DNA from: an archaeon UBA583 | GTDB lineage: Archaea; Nanobdellota; Nanobdellia; Woesearchaeales; UBA583 | Length of the DNA stretch: 64,000 nucleotides | Reading direction: 5' to 3' | NCBI GenBank assembly: GCA_002506365.1 | Contig: DAXK01000045.1 | Span: 1 to 64,000, forward strand | In this document: positions 35,152-45,300 of the stretch, piece after piece | Position numbering within the stretch: position 1 is the stretch's first letter | How the letters are laid out: each line of letters begins with the position of its first letter | Translations under genes and position numbers: made by a program | The notes under the pieces: model-generated | Seen by the model: only the letters and a program-made list of their open reading frames with translations | What the model was told of the DNA's origin: nothing | Databases searched by the model: none

Positions 35152-35823
35152 TTAAAGCTTAACTTCACTCAATACTCTACTCTCAAAATTAAACTCAAAT
35201 ACTTTAAAAGTTTCAGCTAAATTAATAACTTTAGTTTTATTCACAATCTCCTCTAAACCTGAAGTTTCATGAATATGACCAACAAAACACACATCTGGAC
35301 AAAACTCATCACTTTGTAAAAATTGACTTAACGGTTCAGACCCAGTAACAAAATGATAAGGACTTGCATCACCAAGCATTGTATCACAAGCAGGAATATG
35401 ATTCATTTGAATTTTAAATCTACAATTTGAAACCAAACTAAAATTATCCACCATATTATCAAAAACATCCTCCTCAAACCTCCCATTTTGCCCAATTTCC
35501 ATATAATTAGTTCCAAAAATAGCTAGTTCATTATCTCCAAAAATCAAAGGATTATTTCCAATTAACTTCACATTATAAAATTCCTTTAAATTATTAATAC
35601 CATTTCTAGTTTCATGATTACCTGGAATCATAAAAATCTCCTTATTATTATCAATAAACGGTTTCAAAACTTTAGCAAAATCATTTGGAACATTAGACAA
35701 ATCTCCATTAAACAAAATAAAATCGATATCTGAAAAATCTACAGATTTTGAAATTCTATTCACTAACTCTAAATTACTATGTAAATCAGAACAAGCTACA
35801 AATTTAATGGTTTTTTTATTCAT
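35152..35823 (-). CDS. calcineurin-like metallophosphoesterase
   Basis: 223 residues with the ordered metal-binding motifs of the family: CSDLHSN (DxH), LFNGDLSN (GD), MIPGNHETRNG (GNHE), a histidine in QMNHIPACD, and FVGHIHETSG (GHxH). Intracellular, single-domain. Could act on phosphodiesters or proteins; nothing here specifies the substrate. TATA box TTTATAAA-like about 25 bases upstream. Confidence 0.92.
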   Translation of the reverse strand: MNKKTIKFVACSDLHSNLELVNRISKSVDFSDIDFILFNGDLSNVPNDFAKVLKPFIDNNKEIFMIPGNHETRNGINNLKEFYNVKLIGNNPLIFGDNELAIFGTNYMEIGQNGRFEEDVFDNMVDNFSLVSNCRFKIQMNHIPACDTMLGDASPYHFVTGSEPLSQFLQSDEFCPDVCFVGHIHETSGLEEIVNKTKVINLAETFKVFEFNFESRVLSEVKL

Positions 35824-35862
35824 AAAATAATAAATAATTTTTAATTTATAAAAATACTTAAT

Positions 35863-38800
35863 TTATTTTTCTTTATTTGTTGAAAATTCTTTCTCAATAA
35901 CTTCATCAATCATAGTATAAAATTCTTTCTTATTACAATTATATAACTCATTTTTAATAATAGTTCTAGATTTTCCAATTTTAATTGAATCCGCTACATA
36001 TTTTTTAAAAATTCTATGATTTGCTCTAGACTCCTCACTATTTAAATAATTTTTTCTAACAACAATAATTCTAACAAACACAACAAAAGCTAAAACAAAA
36101 ACTCCAGCTAAAACATAAATCATAACTCTAGAATCCTCCTCAACTACTTCACTCTCATAACTTTCATTTAAAATTTCTTGATTTGTAAGATTTATATCTT
36201 CAACTTTTAAATCCTCGCCCTTTACCTTATCTGTAATTTCATCTGACATTGTTTTAAAATTTTTAATTTTTAAATCATCATTTTCAGTTTTAACTTTTTT
36301 AACAACTTCAATATCATCATTTTCAGTTTCAACTATTTCTACAATCTCTTCAACATCTTCTACATCCTCCTCATTACTTGAAACCATAAAAGAATCAGCT
36401 TCAATAACCGCACTACTTTTAAGTCCTGAAATTTTATAATAACCTGAACTCAAACTACAATAAAAACCAGAATAAAGTTTATTATCACACTTAAAATAAT
36501 ACTCATTACTTCCCAAACAATTCTTTGAAAAAGAACTAATAGAAGAAATTTCAGTATTTTTTACACAAACATAATCCAAATCTAGATTATTCTTCAAATA
36601 AACTGTCTTATCAAGCCCTAAACTTGAAAATCCCTTTAAAATAATACTTGACCTATCAGTAAAATCATATTTAATTTCAATATCAGATAAATCTAACTCC
36701 TCATCTGAAAAATCATAGCCAAACTCAACTAACTTTAAACTTCCATCTAAAATTAAAACATCCTCTTTTCTTGAAAACTTTGAACTTGAACTTATAGAAT
36801 CCCCATCAACTTTATAATTAAATTTATTATCTTCATCCTTAACTAATCCAAATTCATCTTCTGAAGTAGAACTAGAGCTCCCACCTCCCCCACCTCCCCC
36901 TGAACTTCCACTACTTGATGAACTACAACTTTGAACTAAACTCTCACGAGTATAACTAGTTCCACAAGAATTTAAATCTACAGCAACCCTACTTTGAGAA
37001 CTAGAACTACAAGTTCCCCAACTTCCATAACTCCAATCCTCAGTGCACATTTGAGAAACTCCTGAATGACTCAAACCAGAAATTTTAACCGTTGAATTAC
37101 TCAAATCAGTATAACTAACATTATAACCATTCACAACTTTAGGAATAACATCAACAAAAGTTTCATTATCCCCATCACACAAATCAGAAATTTCATCTAA
37201 ACTTCCAACCTCTAAATCCTTCAAACACAAACTATGTGCCTTAGAAATATTTCCATATAAATCTAAATAAATTGTCTTAGTATTTCCACTCTCTAACTCT
37301 AACCCACTAACAAAAAATTTACTCTTATTACTCTTAACTTCACTTTTAATAATTACCTTTGTAAAATCAATACTTAAATTAGAAAAATTATAAGAAAACT
37401 CAACTAACTTATCAGAATTATTACTAAAACTTACATTTAAAACTTCATCAAAAACCTTACTTAAATTACTGGATAAATTAATAGAAATATTCAAATTACT
37501 AAAACTAGAATCAACATTAGACTCATCCCCAACAACATTATCAACTAAATCACTAACTCCATCATTATCAAAATCAGTAGCATTTCCTCCTAAATTCAAA
37601 CTAAAATTCACAAATAACTCATAAATATCGAAAATTCCTAAATCATCAGTAAAATTAAAACTAATAACTTGACTTGTATAATTAAAAATTGTTAAATTTG
37701 TAACTAACTTATTATTAACAACTAAATCAGTAATATCAATTTTTTTTGATCCAACATTATAAATTAAACTTGAAACATTTTTATTAAAACTTGCATTAAT
37801 AAAAAAATTTAATTTAGAAACATTTACAACTGTATTATTTAAAGGACTATAAATAACTAATTTAGGTAATAAATTAAAAGTAAAATTAATCACTTTACTT
37901 GATTTAATTCCATAAATATCTGTCACATTAAATAAAATACTTTGATTAACAACATCAGTTAAATTTAAACTAATATTTAACCAATTATCACTCAAACTAC
38001 TTGATAAATCTACATAATTTGTTCCATTAAAATAAAATACTTCTGAAATATTTTTACTAAAATTTAAACTAAAATTATACCATAAATCATAATTAGTTAC
38101 AACTGAATCAAAAACAGGACTAACAAAATTAATTCTAGGCTCATTAACTGTAAAATAAACTTTATCAGAACTAAAGATTTTACCATTAATTGAATCATTC
38201 ATAAATACAATAGCTGAATAATTTCCAAATGTTGAAAAGTCATAACTATAATTAAAATAAGTTAAATTCACTTTATTCATAGAATAATTTGTAATACCAT
38301 TATCAAAACTAATCCAGGCACTATCAGAATTATTACTTGAACTTACATTAAAACCTACTATTGGATTATCTAAATTACTCAAATTAATTGGATTGTCTAA
38401 ATTAATACTAACATCTTCAAATAAAGAATTAGTGGAAATCACATATGAGAATGGTTGGGGACCATTTGGCACATTACTTCCCTTAATTTTTAAACTATAA
38501 TTCCCACTATCTGATAACTTAATTCTAATTCCCTCAACATTATTTAATAAATCAACTGAATCATTAAACGGATAACTAAAATCATTTCCAAAATACTCAG
38601 TCCCATCTGGAGAAATTAAAACTAAATCTAAATTATTAACTAATTTATTTCCAGCCCCAACTGAACTAGGATAATCAGTCCAAACCAAAGAAACTCGAAA
38701 TTCTAAACTAGATTTATTAATTGTAAAGTTATATTCATATTCTTGAGAAGTTGAAAGCCCCGAACTAATTTCAAATAATTCTAAACTATTTTTATTATCC

Positions 38801-40362
38801 TCAAAAATCGTCCTATTCAAATCAACAAATCCCCACCCTTGATTCATATCAGGCATAGTTCCAGTAATATCTTTAGCCCCATTAATTAACATTGCTTTAA
38901 CTAACGCAGAAGTAGGACTACTAATACTTTTATTTTTAATTAAATATTCTCGTAATAAAGAAACAATTCCAGCAGTCGTAGGAGTTGCCATAGAAGTTCC
39001 ACTCTTAACACTATAATCTCCACTCCCTCCATTTACATGTGATTTAGTTGAAGTAATTCCTGAACCCGGAGCTACAACATCAGGTTTAATTCTTCCATCA
39101 TCAGTTGGACCTTTTGAACTAAAACTAGCAATTGATAAATCCACCGAACTAGCTCCAACAGTAATTGCATTCTTAGAAGTTCCAGGTGGTAAAACAGAAT
39201 TTGCTCCAGAATATTCACAATTATTTCCACCAGTTCCACAATTCCCTGCAGCAAACAAAATAATCATATCCTTATTATTCCAAGTAAAAGTATCAACATC
39301 AACAGACTCACTAGAATAATCCCCTAAACTTGTAGGATCACCCCAACTATTAGAATGAATTTGAGCACCAAATACATAAGCAGGTTCAAACATCCCAGTA
39401 GCCAAATTATTTGGAACTCCTAAACCAAAATCACTCCCAGTCCAATACTCAAGAGCCTGAAAATATAAATCAGACTTTGGAGCCATCCCAGAATTTGAAC
39501 CAACATAATTATTATTTTCTAAATCAGCTCCAGATAAAACACCATTACCTAAAACTGAACCTGCAACATGTGTCCCATGTCCAGAATCTAAATCGGAAGC
39601 TCCATCAGAACCCACAAGCTCAATAATTTCAACTGACTTATTTAAAAAATCAGCATGGAAAGAAGAATTATGAACTCCAATATCTAAACCAGTATCAGCA
39701 ACTGCTACAATCTGACCCTCACCAAATAAATTAAATTCATTAAAATAATTATAAACATTAGTTGTAGACTTAGAATTAACATTTTGAATTTGCGGATAAC
39801 TATAACTATAAATAAAATTAACCTGTTCATACTCCTCTAAAAAAGAAACTTTAGACTTATCAATTAAAATAAGTAACCGTCCATTATCTGAAGAAATAAT
39901 TTCCCCACCTAAACTTAAAACTTCATTCTCAAATAAACTTGAAACTGATTTATCAAATAAATGAACTTTAAATAATTCTGGACTTAAAACATTAAAATTT
40001 GATACTCTAAAATTTTGAATTTCCTTAGTTTTCTCAATTTTTTCATTATTACTATCTTTATTTTTTTTAAATCTTTCAACAGATTTAATAAAAGAAAAAT
40101 CAGAAACTTCATCAACAATATTTTTATCAAATTTAGTTAAAAAAGAATTATCTCCAACATAAGAAATAAAAAAAACTCCAATATTTTCCAAACTATCCTT
40201 ATCCTCTTGATAAATTAAATCTGAAAACTCAACCACAAAATATTTATCAGTCGATTCAACAAAAGATGGAACTAAATCAAAATCCTCCCCTTTAGAAAAA
40301 CCAGAAACTAATACTATTAAAATTAAAAAAAAAATACTAATAAATTCAAAAAATTTTCTCAT
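35863..40362 (-). CDS. giant membrane-anchored subtilase (S8)
   Basis: 1499 residues. Signal peptide at the start, a propeptide-like region, then an S8 protease domain with Asp223 (ADTGLDIG), His262 (SGHGTHVAGS), Asn374 (FAAGNCGTG) and Ser457 (SGTSMATP). A P-domain-like sandwich follows (about 530-650), then long Ig-like beta regions full of N-x-S/T, a cysteine-rich module (WSYGSWGTCSSSSQSR to QSC), a poly-Gly/Ser linker, a further beta region and one membrane helix (VMIYVLAGVFVLAFVVFV). The last about 60 residues are cytoplasmic and charged. Catalytic set intact, so likely an active cell-surface protease. TATA box at 40385-40392. Confidence 0.95.
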   Translation of the reverse strand: MRKFFEFISIFFLILIVLVSGFSKGEDFDLVPSFVESTDKYFVVEFSDLIYQEDKDSLENIGVFFISYVGDNSFLTKFDKNIVDEVSDFSFIKSVERFKKNKDSNNEKIEKTKEIQNFRVSNFNVLSPELFKVHLFDKSVSSLFENEVLSLGGEIISSDNGRLLILIDKSKVSFLEEYEQVNFIYSYSYPQIQNVNSKSTTNVYNYFNEFNLFGEGQIVAVADTGLDIGVHNSSFHADFLNKSVEIIELVGSDGASDLDSGHGTHVAGSVLGNGVLSGADLENNNYVGSNSGMAPKSDLYFQALEYWTGSDFGLGVPNNLATGMFEPAYVFGAQIHSNSWGDPTSLGDYSSESVDVDTFTWNNKDMIILFAAGNCGTGGNNCEYSGANSVLPPGTSKNAITVGASSVDLSIASFSSKGPTDDGRIKPDVVAPGSGITSTKSHVNGGSGDYSVKSGTSMATPTTAGIVSLLREYLIKNKSISSPTSALVKAMLINGAKDITGTMPDMNQGWGFVDLNRTIFEDNKNSLELFEISSGLSTSQEYEYNFTINKSSLEFRVSLVWTDYPSSVGAGNKLVNNLDLVLISPDGTEYFGNDFSYPFNDSVDLLNNVEGIRIKLSDSGNYSLKIKGSNVPNGPQPFSYVISTNSLFEDVSINLDNPINLSNLDNPIVGFNVSSSNNSDSAWISFDNGITNYSMNKVNLTYFNYSYDFSTFGNYSAIVFMNDSINGKIFSSDKVYFTVNEPRINFVSPVFDSVVTNYDLWYNFSLNFSKNISEVFYFNGTNYVDLSSSLSDNWLNISLNLTDVVNQSILFNVTDIYGIKSSKVINFTFNLLPKLVIYSPLNNTVVNVSKLNFFINASFNKNVSSLIYNVGSKKIDITDLVVNNKLVTNLTIFNYTSQVISFNFTDDLGIFDIYELFVNFSLNLGGNATDFDNDGVSDLVDNVVGDESNVDSSFSNLNISINLSSNLSKVFDEVLNVSFSNNSDKLVEFSYNFSNLSIDFTKVIIKSEVKSNKSKFFVSGLELESGNTKTIYLDLYGNISKAHSLCLKDLEVGSLDEISDLCDGDNETFVDVIPKVVNGYNVSYTDLSNSTVKISGLSHSGVSQMCTEDWSYGSWGTCSSSSQSRVAVDLNSCGTSYTRESLVQSCSSSSSGSSGGGGGGGSSSSTSEDEFGLVKDEDNKFNYKVDGDSISSSSKFSRKEDVLILDGSLKLVEFGYDFSDEELDLSDIEIKYDFTDRSSIILKGFSSLGLDKTVYLKNNLDLDYVCVKNTEISSISSFSKNCLGSNEYYFKCDNKLYSGFYCSLSSGYYKISGLKSSAVIEADSFMVSSNEEDVEDVEEIVEIVETENDDIEVVKKVKTENDDLKIKNFKTMSDEITDKVKGEDLKVEDINLTNQEILNESYESEVVEEDSRVMIYVLAGVFVLAFVVFVRIIVVRKNYLNSEESRANHRIFKKYVADSIKIGKSRTIIKNELYNCNKKEFYTMIDEVIEKEFSTNKEK

Positions 40363-40384
40363 AAAATAATCTCATAAATTTATT

Positions 40385-40392
40385 TTTATAAA
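40385..40392 (-). promoter_or_regulatory. TATA box of the first subtilase
   Basis: TTTATAAA centred about 27 bases before the ATG at 40362 on the minus strand. The rest of the gap to 40499 is AT-rich with runs of AATAAT and AATTT and no gene. Confidence 0.6.
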
Positions 40393-40499
40393 TACTAGTA
40401 ATAACTAAAAACAAATAATAAATAAATAATAAATTATTAATATAAATTTAATAAATAATTTAAAAATAAAAATAATTTAATAATTTAAAAAATATATTT

Positions 40500-41273
40500 T
40501 TACTCAACAACTGATGTAAAAATATTTTTTAAATTTAAAAATTCTCCCAAAATATCATCATAAAATAAAGTGATAGATTCCCAATAAAAATTAAATAAAA
40601 TAAACAAAATAATATACTTAATTAATCTTCCCATAAAAACCAAATAAATATACTGACCTAAAGGATACCTAAAACTTCCAAAAAATACAGTTAATAATTC
40701 TACAGGTCCTGGAAAAATATTTCCTAATAATAAAATCCACCCTCCACTAGAATTAATTTTTTCTTGATACTTTTCAAAATTTTTAGCAAAAATTTTTGAA
40801 ACAAATCTTTCTCCTAACAATCTTCCAACTAAATAATTAAAAACTAACCCACAAACATTTCCAATTGTCATAAGCAACAAAATCACAAACCCTGGATAAG
40901 TAGTTGAATCTAAAAAAAATATAAATAATGCCTCTGAAGGAATTGCTAAAAAAAACAAACTTCCAAAAATTGCAGTATAAAACATTCCAGCAATTGTATT
41001 ATTTGCAATCTCACCCTCAAAATATAAATATCTTGAATAAACTGTTGGATTTGATTTTAAAATACTCATAATATACTCTAAAAAAGGTTCATAAAAAATA
41101 TAAATCAAACCAATACACACAAAAATCAAAGGCCACTTTAAACTCAAAGGTTTTCCACCTCTAACATTTCTACTTTTCTTTTTCTGAGTTCTCTCAATCT
41201 CAGAAGGCAAAATTATTTCAATTTCATCGTGCGGATCTTCAATTTCCACATAATAATCATTTGATTTACTCAT
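40500..41273 (-). CDS. DedA/VTT-type membrane protein
   Basis: 257 residues. A charged cytoplasmic start, a first helix (WPLIFVCIGLIYIFYEPF), then the VTT (SNARE-associated) core: FFLAIPSEALFIFFLDSTTY, a GNVCGLVFNYLVGRLLGERF segment equivalent to the family's GN..G....Y..GR..G pattern, and GNIFPGPVELLTVFFGSFRY. Relatives are lipid scramblase or membrane-homeostasis proteins. I use the ATG at 41273 because the first ATG (41294) lies only three bases from the TATA box. Confidence 0.82.
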   Translation of the reverse strand: MSKSNDYYVEIEDPHDEIEIILPSEIERTQKKKSRNVRGGKPLSLKWPLIFVCIGLIYIFYEPFLEYIMSILKSNPTVYSRYLYFEGEIANNTIAGMFYTAIFGSLFFLAIPSEALFIFFLDSTTYPGFVILLLMTIGNVCGLVFNYLVGRLLGERFVSKIFAKNFEKYQEKINSSGGWILLLGNIFPGPVELLTVFFGSFRYPLGQYIYLVFMGRLIKYIILFILFNFYWESITLFYDDILGEFLNLKNIFTSVVE

Positions 41274-41296
41274 ATAACTTAAAGTTCTAAACAAAG

Positions 41297-41304
41297 TTTA
41301 TAAA
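41297..41304. promoter_or_regulatory. shared palindromic TATA box between two divergent genes
   Basis: TTTATAAA, its own reverse complement. It lies 24 bases from the minus-strand ATG at 41273 and 22 bases from the plus-strand ATG at 41326. No other good box is visible in the 52 bases between the two starts, so one box appears to serve both genes. Confidence 0.7.
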
Positions 41305-41325
41305 TATATCTTACTACAAAATAAT

Positions 41326-42051
41326 ATGGGATATGAAATTTTATCAGATGATTTACTTCATAACAAAGATGAGGCAAACGGACCACCTAGATCTTCTTGG
41401 CTTAGAAAATTTATAGACAGAGTTAAATGGTTCAAATTACATTTATTTACAGTTTTAATAATTATACTAGGGATATTTTTATATTTTAATTTAGATTTAG
41501 ATTTTAATTTTGAAGATACCGAATCTGGAGTATTAACATTATCTGGAAACTTTAAATCATTTTCACAAAACTACACTGGAGATTTAGAAGTTGACTCAAC
41601 AAAATTTTCAATTTTAAGTCCATCTGGACAATTTGATGGAGAAACACAAACAATATTACTAAAAAATTTTTCAGGAACAATTAACCAAATAAATAAATCT
41701 ATTATATTTAATGGAACAACACAAACCTTAGAATTTGGTAAAAATAAACTAAACACACAAGACAAAACTTTTATTTTAACATCTACTGGAAAAACAAACA
41801 CAAAATTATTACTAAAAGAAATTTTCTTTGAAGAATTAAACGGAGCTGCTAAACTTGACAAAACACTAAACTATGAATTTGAAAATTCATCAATTAAAAT
41901 TTTTAACTTTAACACAAGTTTTGCATACGATGGAACTTTCACATTCTCAGGACAAGCTGAAAAATTTGAGATTATTTCAAACAAACATAATTTAAAAATT
42001 AACTTTGATAAAAACTCAACTAAACCAAATTCAGAAGAAACTTCTGAATAA
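41326..42051 (+). CDS. membrane-anchored protein with beta-rich exterior domain
   Basis: 241 residues: cytoplasmic start of about 38 residues, one membrane helix (LHLFTVLIIILGIFLYF), then a beta-rich exterior domain with repeating pairs such as GVLTLSGNFKSFSQNYTGDL and SIIFNGTTQTLEFGKNKL. The repeat style recalls beta-jellyroll or LptA/LptC-like sheets, but I cannot confirm it. Divergent from the DedA gene with a shared box. The last 28 codons are repeated downstream at 42150-42240. Confidence 0.72.
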   Translation: MGYEILSDDLLHNKDEANGPPRSSWLRKFIDRVKWFKLHLFTVLIIILGIFLYFNLDLDFNFEDTESGVLTLSGNFKSFSQNYTGDLEVDSTKFSILSPSGQFDGETQTILLKNFSGTINQINKSIIFNGTTQTLEFGKNKLNTQDKTFILTSTGKTNTKLLLKEIFFEELNGAAKLDKTLNYEFENSSIKIFNFNTSFAYDGTFTFSGQAEKFEIISNKHNLKINFDKNSTKPNSEETSE

Positions 42052-42062
42052 TTTTTTTTGCC
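41964..42062 (+). repeat. direct repeat copy 1, end of the 41326 gene
   Basis: About 95 bases including the last 28 codons and the stop, matching 42150-42245 with six substitutions over the coding part. Five of the six are silent. Confidence 0.9.
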
Positions 42063-42362
42063 TCGTTTTTTAGAATTTTTAGCCAAAAGTGAGAAAGCCT
42101 CAAGATGGCTTTCGACCTGACGCGTATAAAAAATTCTTAAAAAAACGTGATTTGAGATTATCTCAAACAAACATAACTTAAAAATTAACTTTGATAAAAA
42201 TTCAACAAAACCAAACTTAGAAGAAACTTCTGAATAATTTTTTACCTTGTTTTTATTTAATTTAATTTCAAATCTTTAATTATTAATCTTATAATAATAT
42301 TCTAAACTACATTTATCACAATAAAATAAATAACTGAAACAATTAAATAACCAATAATCACT
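42052..42362. other. 311-base gap with palindrome and duplicated gene end
   Basis: Between the repeat copies, 42064-42147 is an imperfect inverted repeat: CGTTTTTTAGAATTTTT at the left, AAAAAATTCTTAAAAAAACG at the right, with an inner hairpin GAAAGCC/TCAAGAT/GGCTTTC at 42093-42113. The second repeat copy follows, then AT-rich sequence and the small reading frame at 42302-42370. Confidence 0.8.
42150..42245 (+). repeat. direct repeat copy 2, detached gene end
   Basis: It reads FEIISNKHNLKINFDK, then NSTKPNLEETSE and a stop, in a frame not joined to any start. Differs from the intact gene end by one amino acid (S to L). Confidence 0.9.
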
Positions 42363-42370
42363 TTAATCAT
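42302..42370 (-). CDS. possible 22-residue membrane micropeptide downstream of the subtilase
   Basis: The ATG overlaps the stop of the second subtilase (aATGATTAA), an arrangement typical of coupled translation. The peptide starts MIKVIIGYLIVSVIYF and ends IVINVV, a single membrane helix without charged residues beyond Lys3. Too short for statistical support, and AT-rich DNA easily yields hydrophobic codons, so it is a candidate only. Confidence 0.35.
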   Translation of the reverse strand: MIKVIIGYLIVSVIYFIVINVV

Positions 42371-45300
42371 TTTTATCATCTCTCTTTAAATATTTTTTAT
42401 TATTAACAACATCTAAAGCCTCCAAAGTTTTTTTTTCATAATAATTATCCAATATCTCAAAAGTTCTTTTCTTACTAAAATTAATTTTATTATAAATAAA
42501 AAATCCACAAATAAACAAAATCAAAAATATGCTAATATACCCCTCAACCCTAAATGTTTGATTACTACTTAAAACCTTAATAACATTTCCTCCACTTAAA
42601 CTACTATTTGTATTATTATTAGTATTCAATTTATTCTCTCCAAAAAATCCAAAATCTAAACTATTCTTATCATTCAAAGTAATTTGCTCAGAATTCAACT
42701 CTAAAACAACCCCATGTTTTAATCCATAAATTAAATATAAATCATTCCAATTATCACACCTTAAACTATTAAAATATTTTCCATCACAAGTTAAAACAAA
42801 TTCATTATTTTCTAAACAATTTTCAGAAACATCACTAACACTATTTAAACTCCCTGAATACTTAACACAAACTTTATTCAAATTATTTTTATTTTTTAAA
42901 TAAATAACTGGATTTGTAACTAATTGAGTCAAACCTGAAACAATAACATAATTACTTTTATCACCTAACTCATCACTCACAATATTTAATGTTTCCAAAT
43001 TTAAATTAGAATAATTAAAATTAAACTCAAAACTAACTATCTTTAAATTATCAACAATTAAATCAATACTTTTAATACTCTCAAACTTAGAACTTTCATC
43101 AATTTTTTTTAAATCAACTAAAACATCAAAATTACTCAATTCATTAAAAAAAATCAAATTTCCATTTCCATCTCCACTATTAAAATTCTGAGTATCCACA
43201 AAAACATTATCCGAACTTAAAGATTTTTTTTTATTTTTTCTACTACTAGAACCTCCTCCACTACTTTTAACAACAGTAGAAACTATTTCACAACTCTGAG
43301 AAAGGTTCTCCCTTGTAAAACTAGTCCCGCAAGAGTTCAAATCAATAGCACTTCTTTTCATAACCCCATTATCACAACTAGACCAACTAGAATACTCCCA
43401 ACTCTCAGAACACATCTGATAAACTGCTGAATGAGTTAATCCTGAAACAAAAACAAATATTTTATTATCTTTATATTTTTTCTCCACCTCATAATTATTA
43501 TACTCAAATGGGAAGGAATTAACATAATACTCATAAGACCCATTACAACTCAAACTAAAATTAAAATCTTCAACAAAATTATCACTCAAACAAACTCCAG
43601 AATTCTTATTCTTATCACCAATTAACTCAAAACGAATAGTCTTACTCTCATTATTAGATAAATTAACTCCCGAAATAAATAATTTAGTTAAATTATTAAA
43701 ATTATTTGTTTCAAATTTAATATTTGATAAATTTATAGATTTATTATCATAAAGCTCAAAATTAAATCTATTATTTGAATTATTATCATAAAAATATAAA
43801 TTATTATTATTTCTCTCAACTGACAAATTCAAATTAATTTCTCCAAATAAACTCAAATTAAACTTATCTTTATCTAAAAATCTTTCAAAACTTAACTTAT
43901 GTAAAATAAATCCATCTAAAGTTTTTTCATAAATCTCAAACCCAAAAAAATAAATCTCAGGAGAAATATTAAAAACTCCATTATAAGAATTATTCAAAAC
44001 TTTATCCGATAAATCAATATACTTATTCTCAAAACCTAACTCTATATACTTAAACAAATTCCCATTTTCTAAAAACTCATCAGAAAAATTAATCTCAAAC
44101 TCAAACTCACTTTGATTACTTAAATTAAAATAAAATAAATCTTCATTATTATAACCATTCTCCTCAGACTCCCAATAACTTAAATTAATTAAATAATTAA
44201 ACTCTAAAGGTAAAATCTCTTTAATCTCAGAATTAACTTTAGAAACTACAACTGAAAATGATTGATTCTTTAAAGTTGTAATATTAAATCCATAAACAGA
44301 TAAACTATACTCTCCTAAAACCAATTCATCAGAATTTACAACAATTTGTTCAATATTATTTAATCTATCAAAATCTCCCTCATCAGAAAAATCATTCCCT
44401 AAATACTCAACACCATCCTCAGATACAACCCTTAAATCTAAATCATTAACTAAACCTAAACCAGGATAATCAGACCAAACCAAAGTTAATTTTAAATCTG
44501 AACTTAAATTTGTAACATTAAAACTATAATTAAAAACTCCTCCATGTCCAATCCCAACTAACTCATCAACAAATATTAACTCACGATTATTACTCTCATC
44601 AACAGAACCTTTCAAATCCACAACTCCAAAACCATAAACATTATCTGGTCCAACAACTCCATTATCCTTAGCCCCATTAATTAATGCAGCTTTAACCAAA
44701 CTTGAAGACACAACATCAAAACTTTTATTTTTAATTAAATACTCTCTAATCAAAGCACTAACTCCCGCAACTAAAGGTGCTGCCATAGAAGTTCCACTTT
44801 TACTTTGATAATCTCCAGACCCTGATGCAAAACTTGAACGTGTAGATGTAACAGAACTTCCCAAAGCCACAATATCAGGCTTAAACCTTCCATCCTCAGT
44901 TGGTCCACGAGAACTAAATCCAGCAATATTAAATCCATCTGAACTAGTTGCTCCAACCGCAATTGAATTTTTACTAGAAGACTGTAAAGTAACACTACTA
45001 CCTCCAGAACTCCCATAATTCCCTGTTGCCATAACAATAGTAAAATCAAAATTATTGTAAATAAATTCATCAATATCATAAGAATGAGATAAATATTTAC
45101 CCAAATTATTTCTATTTCCCCAACTATTAGAATGAACTCTAACTCCTTGATCATAAGCTGGACCAAATAAATTATTTAAATTATTTGGAATTGAAAGAAC
45201 ATATTTATTATAATAATTCCCACAATACATAGAATTATCACACAAAATCTCAATTGCTTGAAAAAATAATCCAGCTAATGGAGCAGTTCCAGATTTTGAA

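Noticed and set aside
39411..39626. Open frame on the plus strand inside the first subtilase
   Set aside because: It is antisense to the protease domain, has no promoter and its N/Q/H-rich product mirrors the codon bias of the real gene.
44771..45166. 131-codon frame on the minus strand within the second subtilase
   Set aside because: It is a shifted frame of the protease domain, rich in L/V/M as expected from such a shift, with no start signals.
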